64,000 nucleotides of DNA from positions 41,795-105,794 of the forward strand of contig JBCDKT010000006.1 of NCBI GenBank assembly GCA_038746285.1. The letters run 5' to 3'. Positions 9,515 through 17,408 of this stretch are shown here, in pieces. The stretch comes from Bacteroidota bacterium. GTDB taxonomy: Bacteria; Bacteroidota; Rhodothermia; Rhodothermales; JANQRZ01. The notes under the pieces are model-generated. The model did no database searches and had not been told where the DNA came from. It worked only from the letters and a program-made list of their open reading frames with translations. A program made the translations under genes and the position numbers. Within the stretch, counting starts at the first letter, position 1, and each line of letters starts with the position of its first letter.

Positions 9515-10990
9515 ATGGCAGACGCCATTACGCCCCAGCAGCACGACTACTCGCAGTGGTACGTCGACGTGGTCCGCGCCGCGGGCCTCGCCGAGTACTC
9601 GCCCGTCCGGGGGTCGATGATCATCCCGCCCAACGGCTACGCGCTCTGGGAGAACATGCAGCGCGCCCTCGACGGGATGTTCAAGGCGACGGGCCACCGC
9701 AACGCCTACTTCCCGCTCTTCATCCCGCAGAGCTTCCTCGCCCGCGAGGCCGACCACGTCGACGGCTTCGCCAAGGAGTGCGCCGTCGTCACCCACTACC
9801 GCCTCAAGACCGACGACGCGGGCGAGCTGATCGTAGACCCCGAGGCCGAACTGGAGGAGCCGCTCATCGTCCGCCCGACGAGCGAGACGATCATCTGGGA
9901 CGCCTACAGCCGGTGGATCCAGAGCTGGCGTGACCTCCCGATCCTGATCAACCAGTGGGCCAACGTGGTCCGGTGGGAGATGCGGACGCGGCTCTTCCTC
10001 CGCACCGCCGAGTTTCTCTGGCAGGAGGGCCACACCGCGCACGCGACCGAGGCCGAGGCCGTCGAGGAGGCGCGCCGGATGCTCGACGTCTACGCGACCT
10101 TCGCCGAGGACTGGATGGCGATGCCGGTCGTACGGGGCGCGAAGACCGAGAGCGAGCGCTTCCCCGGGGCCGTCGACACCTTCGCGATCGAGGCGCTGAT
10201 GCAAGACGGCAAGGCGCTCCAGGCGGGGACCTCGCACTTCCTGGGGCAGAACTTCGCTCGCGCCTTCGACTGCACCTTCACCAACCAGAGCAACGAGCAG
10301 GAGCACGTCTGGGCGACGAGCTGGGGCGTCTCGACGCGCCTCGTCGGCGGCCTCGTGATGACGCACGGCGACGACCAGGGCCTCGTCCTCCCGCCGCGCC
10401 TCGCGCCGACGCAGGTCGTCGTCGTCCCGATCTACCGCGCGAACAAGCCCGACGACAAGGAGGCCGTACTCGACGCCGCCGAGCGCATCCGCCGGGACCT
10501 CGACGTGGCCGGCGTCCGCGTCCACGTCGACGCCCGCGAGGCGCAGCGGCCGGGCTGGAAGTTCAACGAGTACGAGGTGCAGGGCGTCCCGCTCCGCCTC
10601 GCCGTCGGCCCGCGCGACGTGCAGAACGGCACCGTCGAAGTCGCCCGGCGCGACCAGGACGGCAAGCAGTCCGTGCCGCTCGACACCCTCGCCGACACCG
10701 TCACGAGCCTCCTCGACGCCATCCAGCAGGGCCTGTTCAACCGCGCCCGCGACCGCCGCGACAGTCGCACGGCAACGGTCGACTCGTACGGCGACTTCAA
10801 GGCGGCCGTCGAGGACGGCGGGTTCGTCCTCGCCCACTGGGACGGCACGCCGGAGACCGAGGCGCGCATCAAAGAGGAGACCAAAGCCACGATCCGCGTC
10901 GTTCCCTTCGAGCGCGACGACGAGCCCGGCCAGGACCCGCTGACCGGCCAGCCCTCCGCCGGCCGCGTCCTCTTCGCCCGAGCGTACTAG
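9515..10990 (+). CDS. proS: Prolyl-tRNA synthetase, archaeal/eukaryal-type
   Basis: 491 residues, the usual size of the short (ProS type 3) class II enzyme that charges tRNA-Pro with proline in the cytoplasm. Class II motif 1 region ([18 protein letters not shown]), motif 2 ([20 protein letters not shown]) and the substrate-loop HATEAEA are clear. The anticodon-binding domain follows ([11 protein letters not shown]), then the C-terminal domain ending in the typical terminal Tyr (RVLFARAY). The ATG at 9515 fits the family N-terminus ([14 protein letters not shown]). No Shine-Dalgarno sequence precedes it. Confidence 0.95.
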   Translation: MADAITPQQHDYSQWYVDVVRAAGLAEYSPVRGSMIIPPNGYALWENMQRALDGMFKATGHRNAYFPLFIPQSFLAREADHVDGFAKECAVVTHYRLKTDDAGELIVDPEAELEEPLIVRPTSETIIWDAYSRWIQSWRDLPILINQWANVVRWEMRTRLFLRTAEFLWQEGHTAHATEAEAVEEARRMLDVYATFAEDWMAMPVVRGAKTESERFPGAVDTFAIEALMQDGKALQAGTSHFLGQNFARAFDCTFTNQSNEQEHVWATSWGVSTRLVGGLVMTHGDDQGLVLPPRLAPTQVVVVPIYRANKPDDKEAVLDAAERIRRDLDVAGVRVHVDAREAQRPGWKFNEYEVQGVPLRLAVGPRDVQNGTVEVARRDQDGKQSVPLDTLADTVTSLLDAIQQGLFNRARDRRDSRTATVDSYGDFKAAVEDGGFVLAHWDGTPETEARIKEETKATIRVVPFERDDEPGQDPLTGQPSAGRVLFARAY

Positions 10991-11091
10991 GAGCGGAAGT
11001 GCGGATGAGCGGAAGCAGGGAAGATCACAGACTCATCCCTCGTCGCACTCTCCCTCCGCTCTTCCATCCCTCCGATTTTCCGTTCCCACGC
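10991..11091. repeat. Purine/pyrimidine inverted repeat array between proS and the PAP2-like gene
   Basis: The left part (10990-11022) repeats words like ggagcggaag; the right part (11048-11088) is the pyrimidine-rich approximate complement (ctccctccgctcttccatcc). The same word occurs in the array at 58317-58408. Confidence 0.6.
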
Positions 11092-11790
11092 ATGCAACCC
11101 GCCAGCGCGATAGCAGCAGGCCCTGAGGCACGCCGCGACCTCGGCTACCAGGCGGCGAACCTGCTGTCGTACGTCCTCAACCCGCTCGTCCTCCCGCCGG
11201 TCGGGTTCGGGCTGATCCTGTGGCACTTCGGGGCGGCGGGCGGCGAGATCGCGCTCATTGTGGCGGTGGCGCTCGTGTTTTTCAGCGCAGTCCCGCTGGC
11301 CTACGTGATCACCCTCGTCCGCCGGGGCGAAGCCACATCGCTGGAGGTGCGCGAGCGGTCCGGGCGGCTCAAGCCCTTCCTCGTCGGCATCGCCTCCTAC
11401 GCCGTCGGCATCGCCGTGATGGCGCTCGTCGGGACGACGGCGGTCCCGTTCCTGGTTGCGCTCGCGCTGATCTACCCGCTCAACACGGCGGTCCTCCTCC
11501 TCGTCAACCTGCGCTGGAAGATCTCGGTCCACATGACGAGCCTCGCCGGGTTTGTCTCGATCCTGCTCTTCGTCTCGCTGACCGTCTGGCGGGACCTCCC
11601 GCCCGGCACCGAGGCAGTGCTGACCGTACTCACGGTGGCCCCGCTGCTGCTCTTGCTGCCGGTGCTGATGTGGGCGCGCGTGCGCGTCGGGGCACACTCG
11701 CCGGGGCAAGTCCTGGCCGGCACCCTGTACGGGCTCGTGATGCCCGCCGTGGAGCTGCTCGTCATCGTCCGCGCGCTCGGGCTGATCTGA
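11092..11790 (+). CDS. PAP2-like multi-pass membrane protein
   Basis: 232 residues with about six membrane segments. The weak PAP2-superfamily signature is a His after a membrane segment (HMTSLAGF) and RVGAHSPGQVLAG near residues 195-207, which resembles the conserved motif 3 SRxxxxxHxxxxVxxG. PAP2 proteins dephosphorylate lipid phosphates at the membrane, but the usual PSGH motif is not clear here, so catalytic activity is uncertain. The start ATG is the first in frame after the repeat array. Upstream proS is co-directional. Confidence 0.65.
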   Translation: MQPASAIAAGPEARRDLGYQAANLLSYVLNPLVLPPVGFGLILWHFGAAGGEIALIVAVALVFFSAVPLAYVITLVRRGEATSLEVRERSGRLKPFLVGIASYAVGIAVMALVGTTAVPFLVALALIYPLNTAVLLLVNLRWKISVHMTSLAGFVSILLFVSLTVWRDLPPGTEAVLTVLTVAPLLLLLPVLMWARVRVGAHSPGQVLAGTLYGLVMPAVELLVIVRALGLI

Positions 11791-11855
11791 AGCTGCAGGG
11801 AGCAAAGCGTCTTCACAGGCGTTGGTCCTGTTTAGCGTACCAGAGCACGTACCTC

Positions 11856-12137
11856 ATGTCGCACATCCATCCCACGCAAGACATCCGCTCGCTGTCGGAC
11901 TTCCGGGCCAACGCCGCGTCGCTCATCAAGCACGTCCGGCAGACCCGCCGGCCGCTCGTGCTCACCCAGCACGGTCAGGGCACGGCCGTCGTCCTGGACG
12001 CCCACGAGTACGAGCGCCTGATCGACGAACTCGACCTCCTCCGCGATGTGCAGGCCGCCGAGGCGGACCTCGCGGCGGGCGGCGGTCTCGGCCACGAAGC
12101 GGCGAAGGCTCAAGTGCTCGCCCGGCTCCGGCAGTGA
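11856..12137 (+). CDS. Phd/YefM-family antitoxin
   Basis: 93 residues. The N-terminal Phd/YefM fold is plain: DIRSLSDFRANAASLIKHVRQ followed by RPLVLTQHGQGTAVVLDAHEYERL. This region normally binds the operon's own promoter. The C-terminal tail (residues 65-93, Ala/Glu-rich) would wrap the toxin. The stop overlaps the ATG of the toxin gene (TGATG), the usual translational coupling of a type II toxin-antitoxin pair. Confidence 0.88.
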   Translation: MSHIHPTQDIRSLSDFRANAASLIKHVRQTRRPLVLTQHGQGTAVVLDAHEYERLIDELDLLRDVQAAEADLAAGGGLGHEAAKAQVLARLRQ

Positions 12138-12442
12138 TGCGCGTCCACTGGTCTACGGTCGCTCTCGAACGCGTGTCGGAGATCGCCGACTACCTCGCCG
12201 TGGACGACCTAGGAGCGGCAGAACGCTGGGTGGACGGGCTGTTCGCTGCTGCCGAGCGCCTAGAGCCCTTTCCGCGTAGCGGGCGCGTCGTCCCCGAGTT
12301 GCGGCGCGAGGCCATACGCGAGGTCTTCTACAAGCGGTACCGAATCCTCTACAAGGTCCAGCCGGAGCGCGTAGAGGTGCTCACCGTGCGTCACATGCGG
12401 CAGCATCTCAGCGACAACGATCCAGACCTGAGCGATGTCTAG
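12137..12442 (+). CDS. RelE/ParE-family toxin
   Basis: 101 residues. The ParE/RelE fold is recognised from WSTVALERVSEIADYLA, RSGRVVPELRREAIREVF and YRILYKVQPERVEVLTVRHMRQ. Relatives either cut mRNA in the ribosome (RelE) or poison gyrase (ParE); the pattern FPRSGRVVPE...IREVFYKRYRILY is closer to the ParE side. The start overlaps the antitoxin stop by one base. Both genes are intact and the pair is probably functional. Confidence 0.87.
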   Translation: MRVHWSTVALERVSEIADYLAVDDLGAAERWVDGLFAAAERLEPFPRSGRVVPELRREAIREVFYKRYRILYKVQPERVEVLTVRHMRQHLSDNDPDLSDV

Positions 12443-12601
12443 AGCGCATCACAAAAGGGTAGAATCTGGTCCCTTTCGCCGCCGAAGGTAGGGCTAGGCT
12501 CCGCAACGCCTTATATTCTTCGCCCCAACCGCTCAATTCCGACGCCGCTGCGATAGGCTACCGTCCGCTTTCTGCTCATCAACCTCTGGTGCTCCGACGG
12601 T

Positions 12602-15088
12602 ATGCCTCGTCTCCCCCGCGCGCTCGCCTTGCTCGGCCTCGCGCTGTCTTTCGCCGCCGCCCCTGCCCTCGCCCAGAACCTGGGACAGATCGAGGGCCGC
12701 GTCACCCAGCAAAGCAACGGCAGCCCGGTGCCCGGTGCCAACGTCGTCGTGGACGGCACCTCGTTCGGCACGGCGACGGAGCCGGACGGGACGTTCGCCC
12801 TCCGCCTCCCGACCGGCACCTACGTCTTCCGCGTCTCGGCGGTCGGCTTCCAGGCGCGGACGGACTCGGTGACGATCCGCAAGAACGAGACGGCGCGCCT
12901 CGACGTGGCGCTCGAAGAGACCGACATCGAGATGGAAGGCGTTGAGGTGGAGGCCGAGGAAATTCCTCAGGACGCCGGGGTCTACACCCTCGACCCGAGG
13001 ACGGCTGAGGAGATCCCGTCCCCGCTCAACGACGGGCTGCGGGCGATCAAAGTGCTGCCGGGCGTGACGAGCAACAACGAGACCTCGTACCAATACTCGG
13101 TGCGCGGCGGGGGCTACAACGAGAACCTGTACTACATCGACGGCTTCGAGGTCTACACCCCGTTCCGCACCAAGCAGGGCGAGCAGGAGGGGCTCGGGAT
13201 CGTCAACCTCGACATGACCGACCGGCTGACGCTCTACGCCGGCGGCTTCCCGGCGCGCTACGGCGGCAAGCTCTCGTCGGCGCTCGACGTGGCCTACGCC
13301 CGCCCCGGCGGCGACGGCGACAACACGGTCGCAGGTGGGGCCTACGCCTCGACGCTCGATGCGGGCGGGCACCTGAAGCTCGGCCTGCTCGGCGGGCGGC
13401 TCGGGGTGGCGCTCGCCGCGCGCTCGGCGCGGCCCGAGGGCTTCTTCGGGACGCAGGAGCTCAAGGGCGAGTACGACCCCGAGTTCGCCGACGTGCAGTC
13501 GACCGTCACCTACCGCATCGCCGAGGGGCACGAGATCCAGGGCCTCGGCCTGCTCCTCGACCACCGCTTCCGCCTCGTCCCGACGACCCGGCGGACGTTC
13601 TTCGGCACGTTCCAGGACCTCCGCTCGGTCTCGTTCGGGTTCGACGGGCTCGAGGAGGACGGCTACACGCTCGGCTTCGGCGGGGTCCGCGTGCTGAACA
13701 CCATCACGAACGCGCTCCGCGTCGAGCACGACGTGTCGTACTTCGACGTCGAGGAGTTCGAGACGCTCAACATCGCCGGCAGCGTCGGGCTCTTCCGCAT
13801 CGACAACCCGTTCGAGGACCCGGACGACCCGACGAACCTGATCCAGACCGGGGCCGCCAGCCAGCGCGACACGACCAACAACAACGTCCGCGTCAGCACG
13901 CTCTCCGGTGGCGGGCGCTACCGCCTGAGCGCCGGGCGCCACGCCGCCGAGCTCGGCTGGACCGCCCGCCGGTTCAGCTTCGACGACCGCCTCTTCGAGG
14001 TCAGCTACCTCGCCGGCCGCGCCGAGAACGGCAACCCGGTCGAGGTCCCGGCCGACAGCCTCTCCGACCAGACCTCGTTCAGCGAAGAGCAGGTCGGAGT
14101 CTACCTCCAGGACGCGGTCGACGTGTTGGCGGAGTCCGGCAAACTCGTCGTCACCGGCGGCGTGCGCGCCGACTACTTCACGTTCAACGACGAACTGACG
14201 GTCAGCCCGCGCCTCTCGGCCCGCTACGTGTGGAACCCGCTTACGACCGTCACTGCCGCCGCCGGGGTCTACCACCAGGCCCCGACCTACCGCGAGCTGC
14301 GCGGCGAGCCGATCTTCGACTCGACGACCGTCGGCAGCAACAACATCATCCGGGGGACACTCAACCGGGACATCCGGAGCCAGCGCGCGATTCAGTTCAT
14401 CGGGGGCGTGGAGCGCTTCTTCCCGAAGGTCCGCTTCTACGGCCGCGCCGAGGCGTACTACAAGGCGCTCTCAAACCTCATCACCTACGACGTGGAGAAC
14501 GTCCGCACGGTCTACTCGGGCGAGAACGACGCCGACGGTTACGCCTTCGGGTTCGACCTCCAGCTCCGCGGCGAGTTCGTGCCCGGCCTGGAGAGCTGGC
14601 TCAACTACGGCTTCCTCAAGACGAGCGAAGAGTTCCTCCGGCCGACGCCCGGCGTGAGCGGCTCCACGCCGCGCCCGACCGACCGGCGGCACAACTTCGC
14701 GCTCTTCGTGCAGGACTACGTCCCCAACAGCACGACGTGGAAGGCCCACCTCCGCGCGCTCTTCGGGACCGGCACGCCCTTCACGCCGCCCGCCCCCGGC
14801 GAGGTCGTCGGCGGCGTGCAGCTTCAGGCCCCCGGCTTCCGCAACTCGCAGCGCTTCCCCGAGTACCGCCGCCTCGACCTCGGCATCACGAAGGAGGCCA
14901 CGCTCGCCCAGCGCACCCCGTCCGGCAACCCCGTCCGGCTGGAGCTCACCGGCGAGGTGCTCAACGTGTTCGACATGACGAACACGATCTCGTACTCCTA
15001 CGTCGCCGATGCGCGCGGCATCTGGCAGCGCATCCCGACGCGCCTCACCCCACGCACCGTCAACGTGCGAATGCGCCTCCGTTTCTAA
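12602..15088 (+). CDS. TonB-dependent receptor with N-terminal carboxypeptidase-regulatory domain
   Basis: 828 residues. Signal peptide (LALSFAAAPALAQN), then a CarboxypepD_reg-like domain (about 28-110; GRVTQQSNGSPVPGANVVV), a plug domain (about 140-230; YSVRGGGYNENLYYIDG, VNLDMTDRLTLYAGGFPARY) and a 22-strand barrel to a C-terminal aromatic strand (VNVRMRLRF). It imports a ligand across the outer membrane using TonB energy. No SusD partner is next to it, so it is not a classical SusCD pair; the ligand is unknown. A weak TATATTCT element lies at 12512-12519. Confidence 0.9.
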   Translation: MPRLPRALALLGLALSFAAAPALAQNLGQIEGRVTQQSNGSPVPGANVVVDGTSFGTATEPDGTFALRLPTGTYVFRVSAVGFQARTDSVTIRKNETARLDVALEETDIEMEGVEVEAEEIPQDAGVYTLDPRTAEEIPSPLNDGLRAIKVLPGVTSNNETSYQYSVRGGGYNENLYYIDGFEVYTPFRTKQGEQEGLGIVNLDMTDRLTLYAGGFPARYGGKLSSALDVAYARPGGDGDNTVAGGAYASTLDAGGHLKLGLLGGRLGVALAARSARPEGFFGTQELKGEYDPEFADVQSTVTYRIAEGHEIQGLGLLLDHRFRLVPTTRRTFFGTFQDLRSVSFGFDGLEEDGYTLGFGGVRVLNTITNALRVEHDVSYFDVEEFETLNIAGSVGLFRIDNPFEDPDDPTNLIQTGAASQRDTTNNNVRVSTLSGGGRYRLSAGRHAAELGWTARRFSFDDRLFEVSYLAGRAENGNPVEVPADSLSDQTSFSEEQVGVYLQDAVDVLAESGKLVVTGGVRADYFTFNDELTVSPRLSARYVWNPLTTVTAAAGVYHQAPTYRELRGEPIFDSTTVGSNNIIRGTLNRDIRSQRAIQFIGGVERFFPKVRFYGRAEAYYKALSNLITYDVENVRTVYSGENDADGYAFGFDLQLRGEFVPGLESWLNYGFLKTSEEFLRPTPGVSGSTPRPTDRRHNFALFVQDYVPNSTTWKAHLRALFGTGTPFTPPAPGEVVGGVQLQAPGFRNSQRFPEYRRLDLGITKEATLAQRTPSGNPVRLELTGEVLNVFDMTNTISYSYVADARGIWQRIPTRLTPRTVNVRMRLRF

Positions 15089-15090
15089 GA

Positions 15091-15519
15091 ATGCCGTTTA
15101 GATGCAGTCCGGCATTAGGCTGGTTACAGGTATTGGCAGGATGCATAGGAATAATTGCTCCTATCGCCATATTCATATGGGCAACCTGGCCCGTCATCCT
15201 CGTGTGGGCTGTTTCCTTGGGTCCAGACCCCAGTCCAGAACGGTGGGCCGAGCGTCAGTTGGAGGTACATCTAGACTTCGATGTGCCGCCTGATTTTGAA
15301 ATCGTTGACTCCGACTCCTACATTGCGTCGCGTGAGACCTACCATACCTTCACTGTACGATTCACGAACGACGCTTTTAGTTCTTTTCATGAGCAATGGA
15401 GAGATATGCAAGGGGAAGAAACTGTTTGGGAGCAGTTGGATGAACGTGGTCTGGGGACTCGAATCACACTAGCCACAGAGAATCATTCCGTAAACTTCTG
15501 GCATCGCCACATTCCATAG
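15091..15519 (+). CDS. Hypothetical single-pass membrane protein, AT-richer than its neighbours
   Basis: 142 residues beginning two bases after the TonB receptor stop. N-terminal hydrophobic segment about residues 12-40 (GCIGIIAPIAIFIWATWPVI), then a charged soluble domain (WAERQLEVHLDFDVPPDFEI, HEQWRDMQGEETVWEQLDE). No family is recognised. Codon use (many A/T-ending codons) differs sharply from flanking genes, consistent with recent acquisition. It ends 30 bases before the convergent endonuclease V gene. Confidence 0.6.
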   Translation: MPFRCSPALGWLQVLAGCIGIIAPIAIFIWATWPVILVWAVSLGPDPSPERWAERQLEVHLDFDVPPDFEIVDSDSYIASRETYHTFTVRFTNDAFSSFHEQWRDMQGEETVWEQLDERGLGTRITLATENHSVNFWHRHIP

Positions 15520-15549
15520 GCCTCGAGCATCGCTACCAGTGACCGTTCT

Positions 15550-16212
15550 CTACAACGCACCGTACTTGCTCAGCCGGTGGGCGAGGTGCGTCGGCATCGG
15601 GAGCTTGAAGCGCGTGGCGCAGCGCAGCGTCAACTTAACCGCTGTCCGCAGTGAGGCGCGGTGGCCGACCGAGACGAACACCGGCTTGACGTTCTCCCGC
15701 GTCCGAATGACGGCTCCAATCGGCTCGCCCTTGTCGGTGAGCGGCGCGAGGTCGCCTTTCGTCGGTCCCGGCTCGTCGTAGCGCCCCGTGAGCCGCGTCT
15801 TCGCCACCCCGATGGCCGGCTTGTCGAGCAGCACCCCGAGGTGGCACGCCAGGCCGAACCGGCGCGGGTGCGCGTAGCCGTGCGCGTCGAGGACGAATAC
15901 GTCCGGCTCGGTGGTTAGCGTGTCGAGCGCCGGGAGGACGGCGGGCATCTCGCGGAAGGAGAGCAAGCCCGGCACGTAGGGAAACGCCGTCGGTCCCTCC
16001 CACGTCGCCTGGTCGATGACCTCGAAGTCGGCCAGCCGCAGCACGACGAGGGCGGCCCGCACCCGGTCGCCGCGCACGCTCACGTCCACGCCGCATGCGG
16101 TCGCGATGTCCTCAGCCAGCGGCTTAAAGCGGACGAGCGCGGCGAGGTCGCGCTGCAAGGCGACGGCTTCCTTCGGAGTGACATCCCAGGGGTGCTCGTA
16201 GTGGAGGCGCAT
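15550..16212 (-). CDS. nfi: Endonuclease V (deoxyinosine 3'-endonuclease)
   Basis: 220 residues, full family length. Endonuclease V cleaves DNA one base 3' of deoxyinosine and starts repair of deaminated adenine. The catalytic acids are visible: D43 in GVDVS, E88 in LSFRE, D109 in LDAHG, and the conserved Lys K138 in IGVAK. The YVPG wedge motif (Tyr79-Gly82) and the HPRRFGLACHLG block also match. The start ATG gives the standard N-terminus. Upstream on the same strand is the nitroreductase-like gene, separated by a purine/pyrimidine repeat. Confidence 0.93.
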   Translation of the reverse strand: MRLHYEHPWDVTPKEAVALQRDLAALVRFKPLAEDIATACGVDVSVRGDRVRAALVVLRLADFEVIDQATWEGPTAFPYVPGLLSFREMPAVLPALDTLTTEPDVFVLDAHGYAHPRRFGLACHLGVLLDKPAIGVAKTRLTGRYDEPGPTKGDLAPLTDKGEPIGAVIRTRENVKPVFVSVGHRASLRTAVKLTLRCATRFKLPMPTHLAHRLSKYGAL

Positions 16213-16219
16213 TCGGAGG

Positions 16220-16312
16220 AAAGAGGGCGGCGAGAGAGGAGAGCGATAAGATAGAAGAGCAGGAGCAGCGTACCTCTACTCTCTCCTTTCTTTTCTGCCT
16301 CTACCCTTGCTC
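16220..16312. repeat. Purine/pyrimidine inverted repeat array near nfi
   Basis: Purine-rich words (gagagaggagagcgataag) at about 16220-16268 are followed by the pyrimidine-rich approximate complement (tctactctctcctttc) to about 16312. It lies between nfi and the nitroreductase-like gene and slightly overlaps the latter's 3' end. Confidence 0.5.
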
Positions 16313-16792
16313 CGGGTGGCCGAACCACACGATGCCGAGCACCTTCTCCTCCGCGGCGTCGACCCCGACGAGGGCGTAGAGCTCCGGGTGCTCCGTGATC
16401 ATGTCCGTCACCCAGTTGTTCGGGACGTTGTCGCTCCAGAGCGAGAGCGTGGCGCGCTGCACCGAGGTCAGGCAGTCCTCCACGGCGCGCTCCATCTTCG
16501 CCTCATCATCGATGCGCGCGCAGGTGACGACGACCCATCCGGGTATAGCGCGCCACTGCCCGTAGGCGGCCCGTGCGCCCTCCGGCCCCATCTCCTCTTC
16601 GAGTAGGCGGGCGTAGAGCCACACCACGGCCGAGACCGTCTCCTCGTCCAGCCTGTAGTACGTCCACGGCTCCGGGTCGAGCGAGCCGAGCGGGTCGCGC
16701 GCCGCCTCCATCGCCCGTTCGAGCGCAGCCTCCTGCATCGCCACGGACGGGCGTTCAGGTTCGAGGGAGCGTGGACGAAGGGAGAGATTCAT
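16301..16792 (-). CDS. Nitroreductase-family-like protein
   Basis: 163 residues. The C-terminal half fits nitroreductase-fold proteins: SVQRATLSLW (the FMN-contacting helix in the family), NNWVTDMI, ALVGVDAAEEKVLGIVWFG. The N-terminal half (AMEAARDPLGSLDPEPW) could be the A...PSxxxxQPW flavin-binding element, but is degenerate. Relatives reduce nitro compounds, quinones or flavins with NAD(P)H. The protein is shorter than typical members (about 190-220). Start at 16792; an internal Met at residue 19 is possible. Confidence 0.55.
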   Translation of the reverse strand: MNLSLRPRSLEPERPSVAMQEAALERAMEAARDPLGSLDPEPWTYYRLDEETVSAVVWLYARLLEEEMGPEGARAAYGQWRAIPGWVVVTCARIDDEAKMERAVEDCLTSVQRATLSLWSDNVPNNWVTDMITEHPELYALVGVDAAEEKVLGIVWFGHPEQG

Positions 16793-17228
16793 TAGCCTAT
16801 CTACAGCGTCAGACCCGGCGGGGTACGCCAGGTGTATCGGCTGCTTTCTATCTCATCTTGATTCAGATTGCGAGCGCGCTGCACCAAAGCATATGCCACT
16901 CGGAGATGTGAACCCTGGGAAACAGGGTCAAATTGCGCAGAGGTGGAACAAACTGCTGGATTAGCGGCCTGAACGGGCTGTACCGGAAAATATACCGGAG
17001 TTCGTTCTCCGCACGGTGTTGAGATGGATCGGGACAAGGTACCCGTCTAGTGTCGGATTCGTAACAGCGTCTCCAGGTTCCCGACCCTGCGTTCTCGCCG
17101 GTCCATTGAAGATTCACGCCGGCATCGGGCCTGGCTCGGCCTTGTCTGTTGATTCCCCTCTGGACGGGGCGGTATATTTTGGCCTTCCGCGCCGGATGCG
17201 CTCGCGGTTTCCTGCTGCGTCCGGCGAT
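16793..17228. other. Intergenic region upstream of tRNA-Val
   Basis: 436 bases without a credible gene. It holds a short direct repeat taccgga-aaata-taccgga (about 16981-16999) and, at its right end, the tRNA promoter. Small ORFs here have no recognisable features. Confidence 0.6.
17149..17180 (+). promoter_or_regulatory. Promoter of tRNA-Val (TTG-N21-TATATTTT)
   Basis: TTG 17149-17151 and TATATTTT 17173-17180 with 21-base spacing, the same geometry as the proS promoter. The predicted leader before the mature tRNA is about 40 bases. Confidence 0.65.
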
Positions 17229-17302
17229 GGGCTCTTAGCTCAGTTGGTTAGAGCGCGTCGTTGACATCGACGAGGTCACTGGTTCGAATCCAGTAGAGCC
17301 CA
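17229..17302 (+). tRNA. tRNA-Val (GAC)
   Basis: Complete cloverleaf: acceptor GGGCTCT/AGAGCCC, D-arm GCTC/GAGC with AGTTGGTTA loop, anticodon stem CGTCG/CGACG with loop TTGACAT (anticodon GAC), and T-arm CTGG-TTCGAAT-CCAG. Discriminator A. The 3' CCA is not encoded and must be added enzymatically. Confidence 0.95.
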
Positions 17303-17408
17303 CGAGAAGCCTTCGCAAGCGACTGTCTTGCCACGGCTTCTGCTTGTTGAGGCGCATCGGTGCGGGCTTCGTCGCAGAGCAAGGCACCGGTGCTGGCAGG
17401 GCGCGGCG

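Noticed and set aside
12602..15088. SusC of a SusCD pair
   Set aside because: No SusD-like gene is adjacent, and the length (828) is shorter than typical SusC proteins.
16801..17117. Small minus-strand ORFs before tRNA-Val
   Set aside because: No start signal, homology pattern or conserved composition; they overlap each other in different frames.
17304..17343. Terminator after tRNA-Val
   Set aside because: A 7-bp stem (agaagcc/ggcttct) is present but the loop is long and no T run follows.
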